Shown: piece after piece, positions 1 through 8,528 of the stretch
How the letters are laid out: the number at the start of each line of letters is the position of its first letter
Numbering within the stretch: the first letter of the stretch is position 1
NCBI GenBank assembly: GCA_023382535.1
Contig: JAHDWA010000002.1
Location: 437,547 to 501,546 of the forward strand
Reading direction: 5' to 3'
DNA: 64,000 bases
DNA from: Anaerolineae bacterium
Lineage (GTDB): Bacteria > Chloroflexota > Anaerolineae > 4572-78 > J111
Program-made: the position numbers and the translations under genes
The notes under the pieces: model-generated
Seen by the model: the letters and a program-made list of their open reading frames with translations, nothing else
Databases searched by the model: none
Told to the model about the DNA's origin: nothing

Positions 1-704
<704 letters not shown>

Positions 705-730
705 TTATAGAATTCCCTTCTTAGAAATTT

Positions 731-835
731 GTAAGGTAGCAGAGTAGCAGGGTAGCAAGGATCAGAGTTGCAGAGTAGCAGGGTAGCAGAGCAGTCATAA
801 TCTACAATCTGTTACCTGGCTACCTGCTACCTTGT
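731..835. repeat. Degenerate GTAGCAG word repeat with inverted partner (family A)
   Basis: Between ilvC and ilvN, repeated words of the form GGTAGCAGAGTAGCAGG run along the first half and the reverse-complement words (ACCTGGCTACCTGCTACC) close the block. The arms can fold into a long imperfect hairpin. Sister copies lie at 1397-1457, 3221-3254, 34636-34725 and 57715-57784. Confidence 0.75.
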
Positions 836-1366
836 TTAATGTTTGCCGTTGGATTTCATAGCCGGGGCCAGATCAGGTCGAGGCTTGACCACGCCGCGAG
901 TCATAGCAATTTTGCCGCTGCGCATAATTTCCAGCACCCCAAACGGCTCCAGAACTTCGACAAGTGACTCCAGCTTGCCCGGTTCGCCGGTGACTTCCAC
1001 AATCAGGGTCTCGGTAGCCACATCCACGATGCGCGCCCGATACATTTCGGCCACATCCATCACCTGACCGCGAATGGTCGCGTCAGCCTTCACCTTGATC
1101 AAGGCAGTTTCACGAATAACGCAGGGCTGGTCGGTGACATCCTGCACATCAATCACGTTGATGAGCTTGAGCAGGTTAGCCCGAATGACATTGCGCCGGA
1201 TATTTTCGTACTCGTCGGTGACAATGGTCATGCGGCTAACGCCCGGCACTTCGCTGTGGCCAACCGTCAAACTTTCGATATTGAAGTTGCGGCGGCGAAA
1301 CAGGCTGGCCACCCGATTGAGCACACCTGGTTTATCTTCCACAAGGGCAACAAGTGTTTGTTTCAT
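836..1366 (-). CDS. ilvN: Acetolactate synthase regulatory (small) subunit
   Basis: Regulatory partner of IlvB: it activates the catalytic subunit and confers valine feedback inhibition. The protein has 176 residues, close to the 160-175 of the family. An N-terminal ACT domain is visible (LVALVEDKPGVLNRVASLFR, about residues 6-25, then the NFNIESL strand), followed by the C-terminal small-subunit domain (ALIKVKADATIRGQVMDVAE; SGKIAMTRG near the end). The ATG at 1366 is chosen because the ACT strand begins immediately after it. It lies 93 nt after ilvB and 134 nt before ilvC in the same direction, with repeat DNA in both gaps. Confidence 0.95.
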   Translation of the reverse strand: MKQTLVALVEDKPGVLNRVASLFRRRNFNIESLTVGHSEVPGVSRMTIVTDEYENIRRNVIRANLLKLINVIDVQDVTDQPCVIRETALIKVKADATIRGQVMDVAEMYRARIVDVATETLIVEVTGEPGKLESLVEVLEPFGVLEIMRSGKIAMTRGVVKPRPDLAPAMKSNGKH

Positions 1367-1396
1367 GATTTCTTATCCTTTTCTTGAATTAATACT

Positions 1397-1457
1397 GGGT
1401 AGCAGCGTAGCAGAGTAACAGGGACAGCTTTTTTGCAACCTGCTACCTGGCTACCTG
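1397..1457. repeat. Degenerate GTAGCAG word repeat (family A), ilvN-ilvB gap
   Basis: GGGTAGCAGCGTAGCAGAGT is followed, after a T-rich centre, by the inverse words AACCTGCTACCTGGCTACC. Same design and same words as the block between ilvC and ilvN, so it can fold into an imperfect hairpin inside the operon transcript. Confidence 0.7.
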
Positions 1458-1459
1458 TC

Positions 1460-3181
1460 TCACATCTCCATTTTCTCAAAGCGTGGGTGGGGCCGCCGGA
1501 TCATGTTGTGCAGGTCAGCGCCGGCAGGCACCATGGGATAGACATTGTCAAAACGTTCCACCACAAATTCAATCAAAACCGGCCCCTGGTAAGCCTGGGC
1601 TTTACGCATCGTCGGGATGATGTCCTCTTGTTTCTCCACCCGATAACCCGGCATCCCGTAAGCCTCGGCCAGTTTAACATAATCAGGACTATAGATCGGC
1701 GTTTCGACATAGCGGCTTTCGTAGAACATCTGCTGCCACTGGCGGACCATGCCCAGGTAGCCGTTGTTGATAATGCAGATGTTAATGTTGCACTTTTCCT
1801 GCACGGCAGTCGCCAGTTCCATAATGGTCATCTGGATGCAGCCATCACCGGCAACCGTCCAGATTTCCCGATCTTTAATGTGGAAGCTGGCTCCAATTGC
1901 TGCAGGCAGGCTGAAGCCCATCGTGCCCAGGCCGCCGGAGGTGCTGAGCGTATAGGGGTCTTCGTGGCCGTAATACTGGCACTCCAGCATCTGGTGCTGG
2001 CCCACATCAGTAACGACAAATGCTTTGCCTTCGGTACCCTCATAGATTTTGCGGATCGCCTGCGCCGCCAGCAGGGTCGGGGTCTCAAACTGGAGAACAT
2101 CCCGTTCATTGGCGTCTTCCTGCCAATCACGAATTTTAGCCCACCAACCGGTCCGGTCGGGGCCTCTTTCCACGCCGGGGTTAATCTGGCGCAGCACTGT
2201 GCCCAGGTCGGCGTGAATACCGACGTCCACTTTGACGTTTTTGTTGATTTCAGAGGCGTCAATTTCGATATGGATTTTTTTGGAATTGGGCGAATAGGTC
2301 TTGAGGTTGCCGGTCACCCGGTCGTCGAAGCGCATGCCACAGGCAATGATCAAATCGGCTTCTTGCACGGCATAATTGCACCATGCCCCGCCATGCATGC
2401 CCATCATGCCCAGGTTCAGAGGGTGGCTGGCCGGGAAGCAGCCTATTCCTAGCAGGGTAGTCGTCACCGGGATGTTGCCTTTTTCGGCCAGTTCTCTTAA
2501 CTCCTTCATCGCGCCGGAGAGCAACACCCCGTGGCCGGCCAGAATAATGGGCCGTTTGGCATGATTGATGAGGTCCAATGCAGCAGTAACTTGTTCATCC
2601 GCGGCTTTCTCCGGGGGATGGTAGCCGGGCAGCTCAATGGCTTCATCAGTGTAGCCCTCGAATTCGATCTTGGCGTTCTGGACATCTTTGGCAATGTCCA
2701 CCAGCACCGGGCCAGGCCGTCCTGTGCGGGCAATGTAGAACGCCTCACGGATAGTTTCAGCCAGATCGTTGATGTCGGTGACCAGGTAATTGTGCTTGGT
2801 GATGGGCTGGGTAATGCCGGTAATATCGGTTTCCTGGAAAGCGTCGCCGCCGATAGCCGTGGTTGCCACCTGGCCGGTGATGCACACAATCGGCGAGGAG
2901 TCCATCATCGCCGTAGCGATGCCGGTGACCATATTGGTTGCGCCGGGGCCGGAGGTAGCCATGGCCACCCCGACCTTGCCGCTGGCGCGGGCGTAGCCAT
3001 CGGCCATGTGGGTCGCCCCCTGCTCGTGGCGGGTCAAGACGTGGTGAATTCGATCCTGGTATTTGTGGAGCGCATCATAGGTGGGCAGAATCGCGCCGCC
3101 GGGATAGCCAAATACCACTTCGACGCCTTCCAGGAGCAAACATTCCCACACGATTTCAGCGCCGGTTAGTAATTTTCCCAT
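1460..3181 (-). CDS. ilvB: Acetolactate synthase catalytic (large) subunit
   Basis: Thiamine-diphosphate enzyme that condenses pyruvate with pyruvate or 2-oxobutyrate, the first step of branched-chain synthesis. It has 573 residues, a normal length. Seen: FGYPGGAILPTYDAL; the catalytic glutamate (E53) in RHEQGATHMADGYARASG; a central domain with GMRFDDRVTGNL; and the ThDP motif from GDG (about residue 444) to the INN at about 470. ATG 3181 is preceded by AAGGAG. It is the first structural gene of the operon, downstream of the attenuator at 3264-3405, so expression should respond to Val/Leu/Ile supply. Confidence 0.97.
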   Translation of the reverse strand: MGKLLTGAEIVWECLLLEGVEVVFGYPGGAILPTYDALHKYQDRIHHVLTRHEQGATHMADGYARASGKVGVAMATSGPGATNMVTGIATAMMDSSPIVCITGQVATTAIGGDAFQETDITGITQPITKHNYLVTDINDLAETIREAFYIARTGRPGPVLVDIAKDVQNAKIEFEGYTDEAIELPGYHPPEKAADEQVTAALDLINHAKRPIILAGHGVLLSGAMKELRELAEKGNIPVTTTLLGIGCFPASHPLNLGMMGMHGGAWCNYAVQEADLIIACGMRFDDRVTGNLKTYSPNSKKIHIEIDASEINKNVKVDVGIHADLGTVLRQINPGVERGPDRTGWWAKIRDWQEDANERDVLQFETPTLLAAQAIRKIYEGTEGKAFVVTDVGQHQMLECQYYGHEDPYTLSTSGGLGTMGFSLPAAIGASFHIKDREIWTVAGDGCIQMTIMELATAVQEKCNINICIINNGYLGMVRQWQQMFYESRYVETPIYSPDYVKLAEAYGMPGYRVEKQEDIIPTMRKAQAYQGPVLIEFVVERFDNVYPMVPAGADLHNMIRRPHPRFEKMEM

Positions 3182-3220
3182 TTTTCTCTCCTTGTAAAAT
3201 AGATAAACGGTTAATAGAGT

Positions 3221-3254
3221 TAGGTAGCAAGTAGCAGATTACCTGTCACCTGGG
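3221..3254. repeat. Short family A repeat upstream of ilvB
   Basis: TAGGTAGCAAGTAGCAGATT followed directly by ACCTGTCACCTGG. A short copy of the GTAGCAG family with its inverse words, lying between the attenuator terminator and the ilvB start. Confidence 0.55.
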
Positions 3255-3263
3255 CTATGACAC

Positions 3264-3292
3264 AAAAACGCCTCCCGATTTGGGAGGCGTTT
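3264..3292 (-). terminator. Attenuator terminator of the ilvBNC leader (segments 3:4)
   Basis: Read leftwards, an 11-bp perfect stem (3282-3292 with 3266-3276, core ACGCCTCCC/GGGAGGCGT) with a 5-nt loop is followed by a run of five U (3268-3264). No T-run follows on the other strand, so it is directed at ilvB. The 5' arm can alternatively pair with an upstream segment, as described for the attenuator. Confidence 0.88.
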
Positions 3293-3367
3293 GTGAACGA
3301 ACTAAGTGCGGCTGTGGCTTACATAGCACCTGCAACGACAAACGCCCCCTTATGACTAATAAGGAGG
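3266..3367 (-). promoter_or_regulatory. Ribosome-mediated transcription attenuator controlling ilvBNC
   Basis: Four segments with mutually exclusive pairings can be read on the leftward transcript. Segment 1 (3359-3367) pairs with segment 2 (3345-3353) as CCTCCTTAT/ATAAGGGGG: nine pairs, one wobble. Segment 2 (3338-3349, GGGGGCGTTTGT) can instead pair with segment 3 (3283-3294, ACAAACGCCTCC): twelve pairs, one wobble, forming the antiterminator. Segment 3 with segment 4 forms the terminator. Segments 1 and 2 lie inside the Val/Leu-rich leader coding sequence, so a ribosome stalled on Val or Leu codons would free segment 2 to make the antiterminator. The pairings are seen directly; the mechanism follows the known enterobacterial ilv/trp/his attenuation model. 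Confidence 0.88.
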
Positions 3368-3405
3368 ACGCCAAGTACTACTACTACCACAACGCGGTTT
3401 AACAT
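3319..3405 (-). CDS. Branched-chain-rich leader peptide of the ilv attenuator (28 aa)
   Basis: A 28-residue reading frame begins at ATG 3405 and ends at TAA 3321-3319. It starts MLNRVVVVVVLGVLLIS: six consecutive Val codons (GTT, GTG, then four GTA), then further Leu, Val and Ile codons, then SHKGAFVVAGAM. Twelve of the first sixteen residues are Val, Leu or Ile, the end-products of the operon, as in E. coli IvbL and IlvL. The initiation region is weak (AGGG about 12 nt upstream). It lies between the promoter at 3452-3480 and the terminator at 3264-3292. The peptide itself is expected to be degraded; its translation is the sensor. Confidence 0.88.
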   Translation of the reverse strand: MLNRVVVVVVLGVLLISHKGAFVVAGAM

Positions 3406-3451
3406 CTAAACAAATAACCCTGCAATTTCGACGGTCAAATTTATGGGGGCA

Positions 3452-3480
3452 ATATTAGCACAGGTTGGAATATCTGTCAA
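3452..3480 (-). promoter_or_regulatory. Sigma-70-type promoter of ilvBNC
   Basis: Read leftwards: TTGACA (3480-3475), a 17-nt spacer, TAATAT (3457-3452). The -35 is a perfect consensus and the -10 differs by one base. It is placed about 45 nt upstream of the leader peptide and just beyond the recD2 stop codon, so it defines the start of the ilv transcript. Confidence 0.85.
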
Positions 3481-3511
3481 GACTGCTGAGCTAATTTCAG
3501 AGATTTTTAAT

Positions 3512-5893
3512 CTACTGCTTCACTGCTGTCACCAGACGTTCGGCCAGCGCCGTCCAGCGAGCCGCAATTTTGTCGTTCTTTACGGCCATGGCGATAGCCT
3601 TGCGCGTGCCGACAATAACCACCATCTTTTTGGCCCGGGTAATGGCTGTGTAAAGCAGGTTGCGCTGCAAGAGCATATAGTGCTGGGTGAGCAGCGGCAG
3701 CACCACCACCGGGTATTCGCTGCCCTGGCTTTTGTGGACGCTCATCGCGTAGGCCAGGGTCAGTTCGTCCAGGTCGCTCAAATCGTAGGTCACCATGCGC
3801 CCCTCAAAACCTACCTGGATTTCGCCCTCTTCCAGGTCAATCCGCTCGATCCGGCCAATGTCGCCGTTGAAGACATCCTTATCATAATTGTTGCGTAGTT
3901 GCAGCACCCGGTCACCCTTGCGAAACAGACGGCTGCCGCTGCGATATTCGGGCTGGTCGTAGCGCAAGGGGTTCAGGCGAGCTTGCAGCTTTTCATTGAG
4001 CATGCGCGCTCCGGCGGCCCCGCGATGCATCGGGCTAAGGACTTGCACATCGGCCATGGGAATGCCAAATTTTTCAGGAACACGCCGGGCGACAATATCT
4101 ACCACCAGCTCCGAGGCCTCCTCCGGCTCTTCCTTGCCGAAGAAATAGAAATCTCTTTTTTCAGGAGGGAAAAGGGGCATCTCACCTTTGTTGATGCGGT
4201 GGGCGTTGGTGATAATGCTGCTGCCGGCCGCTTGGCGGAAGATCACGTCGAGCCGGGTGACAGGCACAACCCCGCTGGCAATGATGTCTCGCAGCACGTT
4301 GCCCGCGCCGACGCTGGGCAACTGGTCGGCATCGCCAACCAGCAGCAGGTGACTGGCCGGGTGGATAGCTTTAAGGACATTATTCATGAGAATCAAATCT
4401 ACCATCGAGCACTCATCCACAATCAGCAGATCACCCTCCAGCGGGTTATCCTGGTTGCGCTGGAACTTAAACCCTTCGCCGGGGCTGACTTCCAGCAGCC
4501 GGTGGATCGTTCTGGCTTCGTGGCCGGTGCTTTCGGTCAGTCGTTTGGCCGCCCGGCCGGTGGGAGCAGCCAGCAGGGCATTTTTGCCTTTGCCTTGCAG
4601 CAGCCGCAAAACAGCCTGGACCGTGCTGGTTTTGCCGGTCCCCGGCCCACCGGTCAGGATGCTGATTTTGCTGGTCAAGGCTGTCTGCACCGCCCGGCGC
4701 TGCTGCTCGGCTAAAATGATCCCATCACTGCGGTTAGCCGCCAGCCACTCAAAAGCTTTATCCCAGTTTACAGTGGCAAATGTCGCCAGCCGGCTCTGAC
4801 CGCTGTGTAAAAGTTGACCCATCTGCCGGGCTACGCCAATTTCGGCGTAGTAGAAGGGTGGAAGGTAAACCGCTTCGATTTTTGATTTTAGATTTTCGAT
4901 TTTTGATTTTTTTCCTTGAGTACCGGTGTCTGCTTCCAGGGGTCGTTGATTATTGACCATTGATTGTTGATCATTGACAATTTTCCCCTCTGCTCCCCCC
5001 GCCCTGCGCTCCCCGCTGGCAGTCCTCTGCTCCCCTGTTCGCTGCTCATCAAGTACCTCAATCTTAACCCGGTCAGCCTGGCGGAGAGCTTCAATCTGGG
5101 CGTCAACTTGCTCTGGCGAAACCCGAGGGGCAGAATCCTGGGCAGAAGGCTCCAAAATTTTGACGGCAGCCTGGATTAAATGGTCGCGCGGGGCAAAAAC
5201 GTGGCCTTCGTCGGCCAGTTGGTTGAGGGTGTACTCGATGCCGGCGGCGACGCGCTGGGGCGCATCGGCGGCAATCCCGATGTTGCGAGCAATTTTGTCG
5301 GCGGTAACAAAGCCGATGCCGAAAATATCACGGGCCAGGCGGTAGGGGTCATTTTTTACCACGCCAATAGCCGCATCGCCGTAAGTTTTATAGATTTTGA
5401 CGGCCAAATTGGTGCTGACCTGGTGGCTTTGCAGAAAGAGCATGATCTCTTTGATCTGCTTTTGCGCCTCCCAGGCCCGGGCGATCATCTTGACCCGCTT
5501 GGAACCGATGCCTTCAACCTCGGCCAGCCGCTCAATGTCATTTTCGATGATTTCCAGGGTGTACCGGCCAAACTTCTCGGCGATGCGTTTAGCCATCACC
5601 GGCCCAACGCCCTTGATCAACCCGCTGCCGAGGTAGCGTTTGATGCCCTCGACGGTGGCCGGCATCTCCTCGACATAGTGTTCGATCTCAAACTGGTCCC
5701 CGTACTTGGGGTGCGTTTTCCAGCGTCCCTCGATTTTAAGCCGGGCCCCGGGATGCACCTCGGCCAGCGCGCCGACGATGGTAATCAGGCCAAACTGTTT
5801 GTCGGCGTGAAAACGGGCGATAGTGTAGCCGTTCTCCGGGTTAGTATAAGTGATACGTTCGACGGCTCCCCTCAGAGTGACTCGTTGCTCCAT
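3512..5893 (-). CDS. recD2: ATP-dependent 5'-3' DNA helicase, RecD2/YrrC type, with repeat-derived insert
   Basis: Superfamily 1B helicase for DNA repair and replication-fork maintenance, acting without RecBC. 793 residues from ATG 5893. Seen: N-terminal OB-type domain (VERITYTNPENGYTIARFHAD), helix-hairpin-helix repeats (GSGLIKGVGPVMAKRIAEKF; VEGIGSKRVKMIARAW), Walker A GGPGTGKTST near residue 413, Walker B VDECSMVD, and C-terminal LTLAYAMSVHKSQGSEYP with YTAITRAKK. A longer start at 5929 would overlap the upstream gene, whereas ATG 5893 sits 1 nt after that gene's stop, suggesting coupling. Residues about 281-340 are a Gln/Arg/Ser/Lys-rich insert encoded by three kinds of short repeats; similar helicases lack it as far as I know. 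Confidence 0.93.
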   Translation of the reverse strand: MEQRVTLRGAVERITYTNPENGYTIARFHADKQFGLITIVGALAEVHPGARLKIEGRWKTHPKYGDQFEIEHYVEEMPATVEGIKRYLGSGLIKGVGPVMAKRIAEKFGRYTLEIIENDIERLAEVEGIGSKRVKMIARAWEAQKQIKEIMLFLQSHQVSTNLAVKIYKTYGDAAIGVVKNDPYRLARDIFGIGFVTADKIARNIGIAADAPQRVAAGIEYTLNQLADEGHVFAPRDHLIQAAVKILEPSAQDSAPRVSPEQVDAQIEALRQADRVKIEVLDEQRTGEQRTASGERRAGGAEGKIVNDQQSMVNNQRPLEADTGTQGKKSKIENLKSKIEAVYLPPFYYAEIGVARQMGQLLHSGQSRLATFATVNWDKAFEWLAANRSDGIILAEQQRRAVQTALTSKISILTGGPGTGKTSTVQAVLRLLQGKGKNALLAAPTGRAAKRLTESTGHEARTIHRLLEVSPGEGFKFQRNQDNPLEGDLLIVDECSMVDLILMNNVLKAIHPASHLLLVGDADQLPSVGAGNVLRDIIASGVVPVTRLDVIFRQAAGSSIITNAHRINKGEMPLFPPEKRDFYFFGKEEPEEASELVVDIVARRVPEKFGIPMADVQVLSPMHRGAAGARMLNEKLQARLNPLRYDQPEYRSGSRLFRKGDRVLQLRNNYDKDVFNGDIGRIERIDLEEGEIQVGFEGRMVTYDLSDLDELTLAYAMSVHKSQGSEYPVVVLPLLTQHYMLLQRNLLYTAITRAKKMVVIVGTRKAIAMAVKNDKIAARWTALAERLVTAVKQ
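4873..5050. repeat. Composite of three word-repeat families lying in frame inside recD2
   Basis: Three word arrays follow one another: GATTTTAG-type words (4873-4914), TTGACCATTGATTGTTGATC-type words (4944-4983) and CTCTGCTCCCC-type words (4985-5050). The same classes occur between genes elsewhere (19241-19265; 61530-61562). Here the reading frame stays open and they encode about 58 low-complexity residues (for example KSKIENLKSKIE and NDQQSMVNNQR) between the helix-hairpin-helix and helicase domains. Confidence 0.8.
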
Positions 5894-5894
5894 T

Positions 5895-7469
5895 TCACTC
5901 CATCCCCGGTCCCACACTTTGGGTCTCAATCACGCCGGGCTGAAATTGGTAATGGTACACATCCACCCGGGTAAAATGAGCCTGGCCAACCAGGCGGGCG
6001 TGGGTATCGAGCCAGGCGCGAGTCAGACGGCGGTTATCCCAGGCATCCTCTTCAGATACGACCAGCCAGAGGTCGCTCAAGTCGGCAGTGAGAGCGGTCA
6101 TTTCGGCGTCAACCTCGGCTTCCGTTTTGCCGTTGTTGGTCCATAACCCCTCCAGGATTTTGTACTTACCGGGGTAGTAATACCTGAGCGTGTAGCGCAG
6201 GTATGGCATTTGCAGCATAATCGGCGAGGTAGGTTGGGGATGGCTGGCCAAATAGGCCGCCGCTGCCCGGAAGTCGGCTTTGATCGGCTGGCGCTGCTGC
6301 TGCCAAATACCCAGCAGATTGATAACCAACACCAGGCCCAGGCATAATCCGGCCAGCAGTCGCGAATAGCGCCGCATGAGGACTAGCCCCACAGCAACCA
6401 AGAGGTAAAAACCGGGCACGATATAAATTAGATAACGATCTTCAAAAACGGCGACGCGAAGCGAGATGAAGTAGACGACCAGTAGGGGGAGAAGGACCCA
6501 GCCGGCCAGGATGAGGCGTGAAACATTAGACGTGAAACGGGGGGCATAATTTGCCGGCGGCCGGCGGCCAGAGGTCAGCGGTCCGGGTAATAGAAGACCG
6601 CACAGCCACAGAAAAACGAACAGGATGATGGCCGTCAGGCCGAGAAAACGCACCAGTCCGCTGCTGTAAAGTTGCAACAAGGTATAAATCTGTTTATCGA
6701 GGGAATAAAAAGGATGGCCGCTTTGAAAACTGTTCCACCACAGCGGTGCTTGCCACAGGGCCAGGGGCAAATAGGGCAGAGTTAAGCAGCCCATACTCAC
6801 AAGCCAGCCCCGCCAGTGGCGCCGCCATTCGGCAGGGTGCAGCCAGGCAACCAAACCATAGACAATCAGCATCAAGGGGGCCAGGATGTGAGTATAAAAG
6901 GAGTGGGTCGTGGCGACGACGAACACCGCCCACCAAACCCAATTTTTTCTCACTCCCCCTTCAAGGAGAAGGGTTGGGGAGGGGGTCAAGGCTTTGAGAT
7001 AGGCAATAAATGCCAAAACGACAAGCGCCAGGAGCAGGGTATACATTTTGGCCTCTTGCCCATACCAAACCAGATAGGGCGAAGTAGCCAGCAATAGACC
7101 CAGCAGCAGCGCCACCCGCCGGCCAAAACCGAGCTGGCGGGCCAGCACAAAACCAAGGGGCACAGCCAGTGCTCCGAGCAGCGCCGAGGGATAGCGCAGC
7201 GCAAACTCAGAGTTGCCGGTAACGTTGCGCCAGAAGCGCAGCCCTAAAAAGAAGAGGGGACCATTGTGCCCTTCTTGGAATAGGCCGGCAACCAACTGCG
7301 GCAGCGGCCAGTTGGAAAAGCGAATAGCATCAACTTCATCGCGCCACAAACTTTGTCCCGCCAGATTCATCGCGCGCAACAAAAAAGCGACCCAGGTGAT
7401 GATCATGAGCACCGCCCGTGTCGCTTTGGTTGATTTTAGGATGCTTGAGGATAAAACTAGATTGGGCAA
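5895..7469 (-). CDS. GT39/ArnT-like multi-pass membrane glycosyltransferase
   Basis: Likely transfers a sugar from a polyprenyl-phosphate donor at the membrane (dolichyl-phosphate-mannose-protein mannosyltransferase/ArnT clan). Seen: about ten hydrophobic helices beginning with LMIITWVAFLLRAMNL; the acidic first-loop motif SLWRDEVDA typical of GT-C enzymes; YLVWYGQEAKMYTLLLAL in the middle; and a soluble C-terminal tail. Start choice: TTG 7469 follows GGAGGGG by about 8 nt and clears the upstream stop at 7528; ATG 7406 is the conservative alternative. Residues about 160-175 (TPSPTLLLEGG) come from a palindromic repeat also present in paaA. It ends 1 nt before recD2. Substrate unknown. Confidence 0.8.
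   Translation of the reverse strand: MPNLVLSSSILKSTKATRAVLMIITWVAFLLRAMNLAGQSLWRDEVDAIRFSNWPLPQLVAGLFQEGHNGPLFFLGLRFWRNVTGNSEFALRYPSALLGALAVPLGFVLARQLGFGRRVALLLGLLLATSPYLVWYGQEAKMYTLLLALVVLAFIAYLKALTPSPTLLLEGGVRKNWVWWAVFVVATTHSFYTHILAPLMLIVYGLVAWLHPAEWRRHWRGWLVSMGCLTLPYLPLALWQAPLWWNSFQSGHPFYSLDKQIYTLLQLYSSGLVRFLGLTAIILFVFLWLCGLLLPGPLTSGRRPPANYAPRFTSNVSRLILAGWVLLPLLVVYFISLRVAVFEDRYLIYIVPGFYLLVAVGLVLMRRYSRLLAGLCLGLVLVINLLGIWQQQRQPIKADFRAAAAYLASHPQPTSPIMLQMPYLRYTLRYYYPGKYKILEGLWTNNGKTEAEVDAEMTALTADLSDLWLVVSEEDAWDNRRLTRAWLDTHARLVGQAHFTRVDVYHYQFQPGVIETQSVGPGME
6948..6988. repeat. In-frame palindromic element inside the glycosyltransferase gene
   Basis: On the coding strand ACCCCCTCCCCAACCCTTCT continues to CCTTGAAGGGGGAGTGAG, a C-rich arm followed by its G-rich inverse. 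It encodes TPSPTLLLEGG in a loop between membrane helices. A closely similar element at 17572-17617 lies in the same phase in paaA (TPPSTLPLEGGG). Confidence 0.75.
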
Positions 7470-7527
7470 TCGTCTTTCCCCCTCCACCTGCTCAGAATCC
7501 GGGCGCCTGAGAAGATGCTGTGAGGGT

Positions 7528-8121
7528 TTAATAACCTTCTTCTCGAATAATTTTACTTCTTCCTCGAACGTAGACAAACAGTAAAAACAAGGGCACCAGC
7601 AAGAACAAACTGACTCCACAGCACAACCAGATGTAAGCGCCGGAAACAACGACCGTATCAATTAATTCTGCTTGATCCAGAATAAAATTGGAAGGACTGC
7701 CTTCCTCATCAACCGATGTTTCTTCTCTATCTCGACGGGAGACTGGCTCAGACGTGGGAGGTGCAGGCGCGATGGGAGCGCCGGCTTGGACTGCGGGTGG
7801 GGTTGCTCCCGGTGCAGCCTCAACCGGAACAACTGGCTGGGCTGGGGCCTGTTCAGCGGGAGCAGGTTGAATGGGAACCTGCTCGACAGGGAATTGGTCA
7901 ATGGGCGAGAGGGGAGAAACCTGCTCGAAGCCGGGTTGGGCCAGCGGCGAAGCCGGCGACTGAAACAACATCTCGGCGTCAGCGTGAGGAGCGGCCAGCC
8001 AGAAGCTCAAAATTATAGCAGCGGTCAGCAGCAGCCCCATACGAATCCAGGCGGAGGCCAAACGGTGCGGCTGAATTTCTTGAAAAGCCTTCATGAAACG
8101 AAACGGAGCCGGTCGGCTCAT
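7528..8121 (-). CDS. Pro/Ala-rich protein with signal-like N-terminus and C-terminal membrane helix
   Basis: Not a recognised family. 197 residues from ATG 8121, which has AAGGAG about 11 nt upstream; longer frames begin only with TTG. Layout: a hydrophobic N-terminal helix (MGLLLTAAIILSFWLAAPHA, cleavable or anchoring), a Pro/Gln/Ala-rich extended region (PIDQFPVEQVPIQPAPAEQA), a polar stretch, then a strong C-terminal helix (YIWLCCGVSLFLLVPLFLLF) and a short basic tail. It therefore looks like a surface-exposed, twice-anchored or tail-anchored stalk protein. It precedes the glycosyltransferase in the same direction, which might modify it (speculative). Confidence 0.65.
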   Translation of the reverse strand: MSRPAPFRFMKAFQEIQPHRLASAWIRMGLLLTAAIILSFWLAAPHADAEMLFQSPASPLAQPGFEQVSPLSPIDQFPVEQVPIQPAPAEQAPAQPVVPVEAAPGATPPAVQAGAPIAPAPPTSEPVSRRDREETSVDEEGSPSNFILDQAELIDTVVVSGAYIWLCCGVSLFLLVPLFLLFVYVRGRSKIIREEGY

Positions 8122-8225
8122 AGACTCAAAAACTCCTTCCTCATTAAGACAGCCGTAGCGCGAATGAGAGGAATCTCCAATTTGTTCCCGCAAACTGGAG
8201 CAGTAAAACCAGTAACGGCTGAGCT

Positions 8226-8255
8226 ATTATAGCAATGTCGAGAAGCTTTTGCCAA
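8226..8255 (-). promoter_or_regulatory. Promoter for the Pro-rich membrane protein
   Basis: Read leftwards TTGGCA (8255-8250), an 18-nt spacer and a perfect TATAAT (8231-8226), about 105 nt upstream of the ATG at 8121. It lies just beyond the terminator at 8296-8327, so it begins a new transcript. Confidence 0.6.
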
Positions 8256-8295
8256 TTCTACCCCGGCTAACAAACAGAATCGTCGAGCGCATAAA

Positions 8296-8327
8296 ACAAA
8301 AAATCGGCAAGCTAAAATTCCTTGCCG
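8296..8327 (-). terminator. Intrinsic terminator of the small unit at 8397-8613
   Basis: Read leftwards CGGCAAG, a 9-nt loop, CTTGCCG (8327-8305), then ATTTTTTGTTTT. A clear stem plus U-run on the left-going strand. Confidence 0.78.
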
Positions 8328-8396
8328 AGGCAAAAGCAACTGCGTATCCCCAAGCGGGCCATACCAGGACGATTATAAGTTTGTTAAACCAATTGC

Positions 8397-8528
8397 CTAA
8401 AAAACAAAGGGTGGGCCGCCGGTGGTTGGGCTGGGAACGACCAACATGCATAAACAACCCAAAATTACCACCGAAAAGAACAACAAAATGGCTAGAATTA
8501 AAAGTTGTTGTCGCGAAATACTTCTCAT
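8397..8528 (-). CDS. Small membrane peptide (43 aa)
   Basis: A 43-codon frame from ATG 8528 to TAG 8397. It begins MRSISRQQLLILAILLFF, has one hydrophobic helix (about residues 9-31, with two Cys near its end) and finishes with a short Pro/Gly tail (VPSPTTGGPPFVF). No good Shine-Dalgarno is seen. The case for it is context: a promoter (8585-8613) about 50 nt upstream and an intrinsic terminator (8296-8327) about 70 nt downstream enclose just this frame, so a transcript of about 280 nt is expected. It could instead be a small RNA carrying a chance frame. No family recognised. Confidence 0.45.
   Translation of the reverse strand: MRSISRQQLLILAILLFFSVVILGCLCMLVVPSPTTGGPPFVF

Noticed and set aside
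1433..2452. Long rightward open frame (339 codons) opposite ilvB
   Set aside because: It is the complement of the well-conserved ilvB reading frame, shows no domain of its own and has no ribosome site; GC-rich antisense frames are expected.
4873..5050. Repeats in recD2 considered as a CRISPR array
   Set aside because: Words are 7-9 nt, degenerate and contiguous, with no constant repeat/unique spacer alternation, no leader and no cas genes.
5894..5929. Upstream start giving RecD2 twelve more residues
   Set aside because: It would overlap the glycosyltransferase gene, and the family N-terminal strand begins right after ATG 5893.
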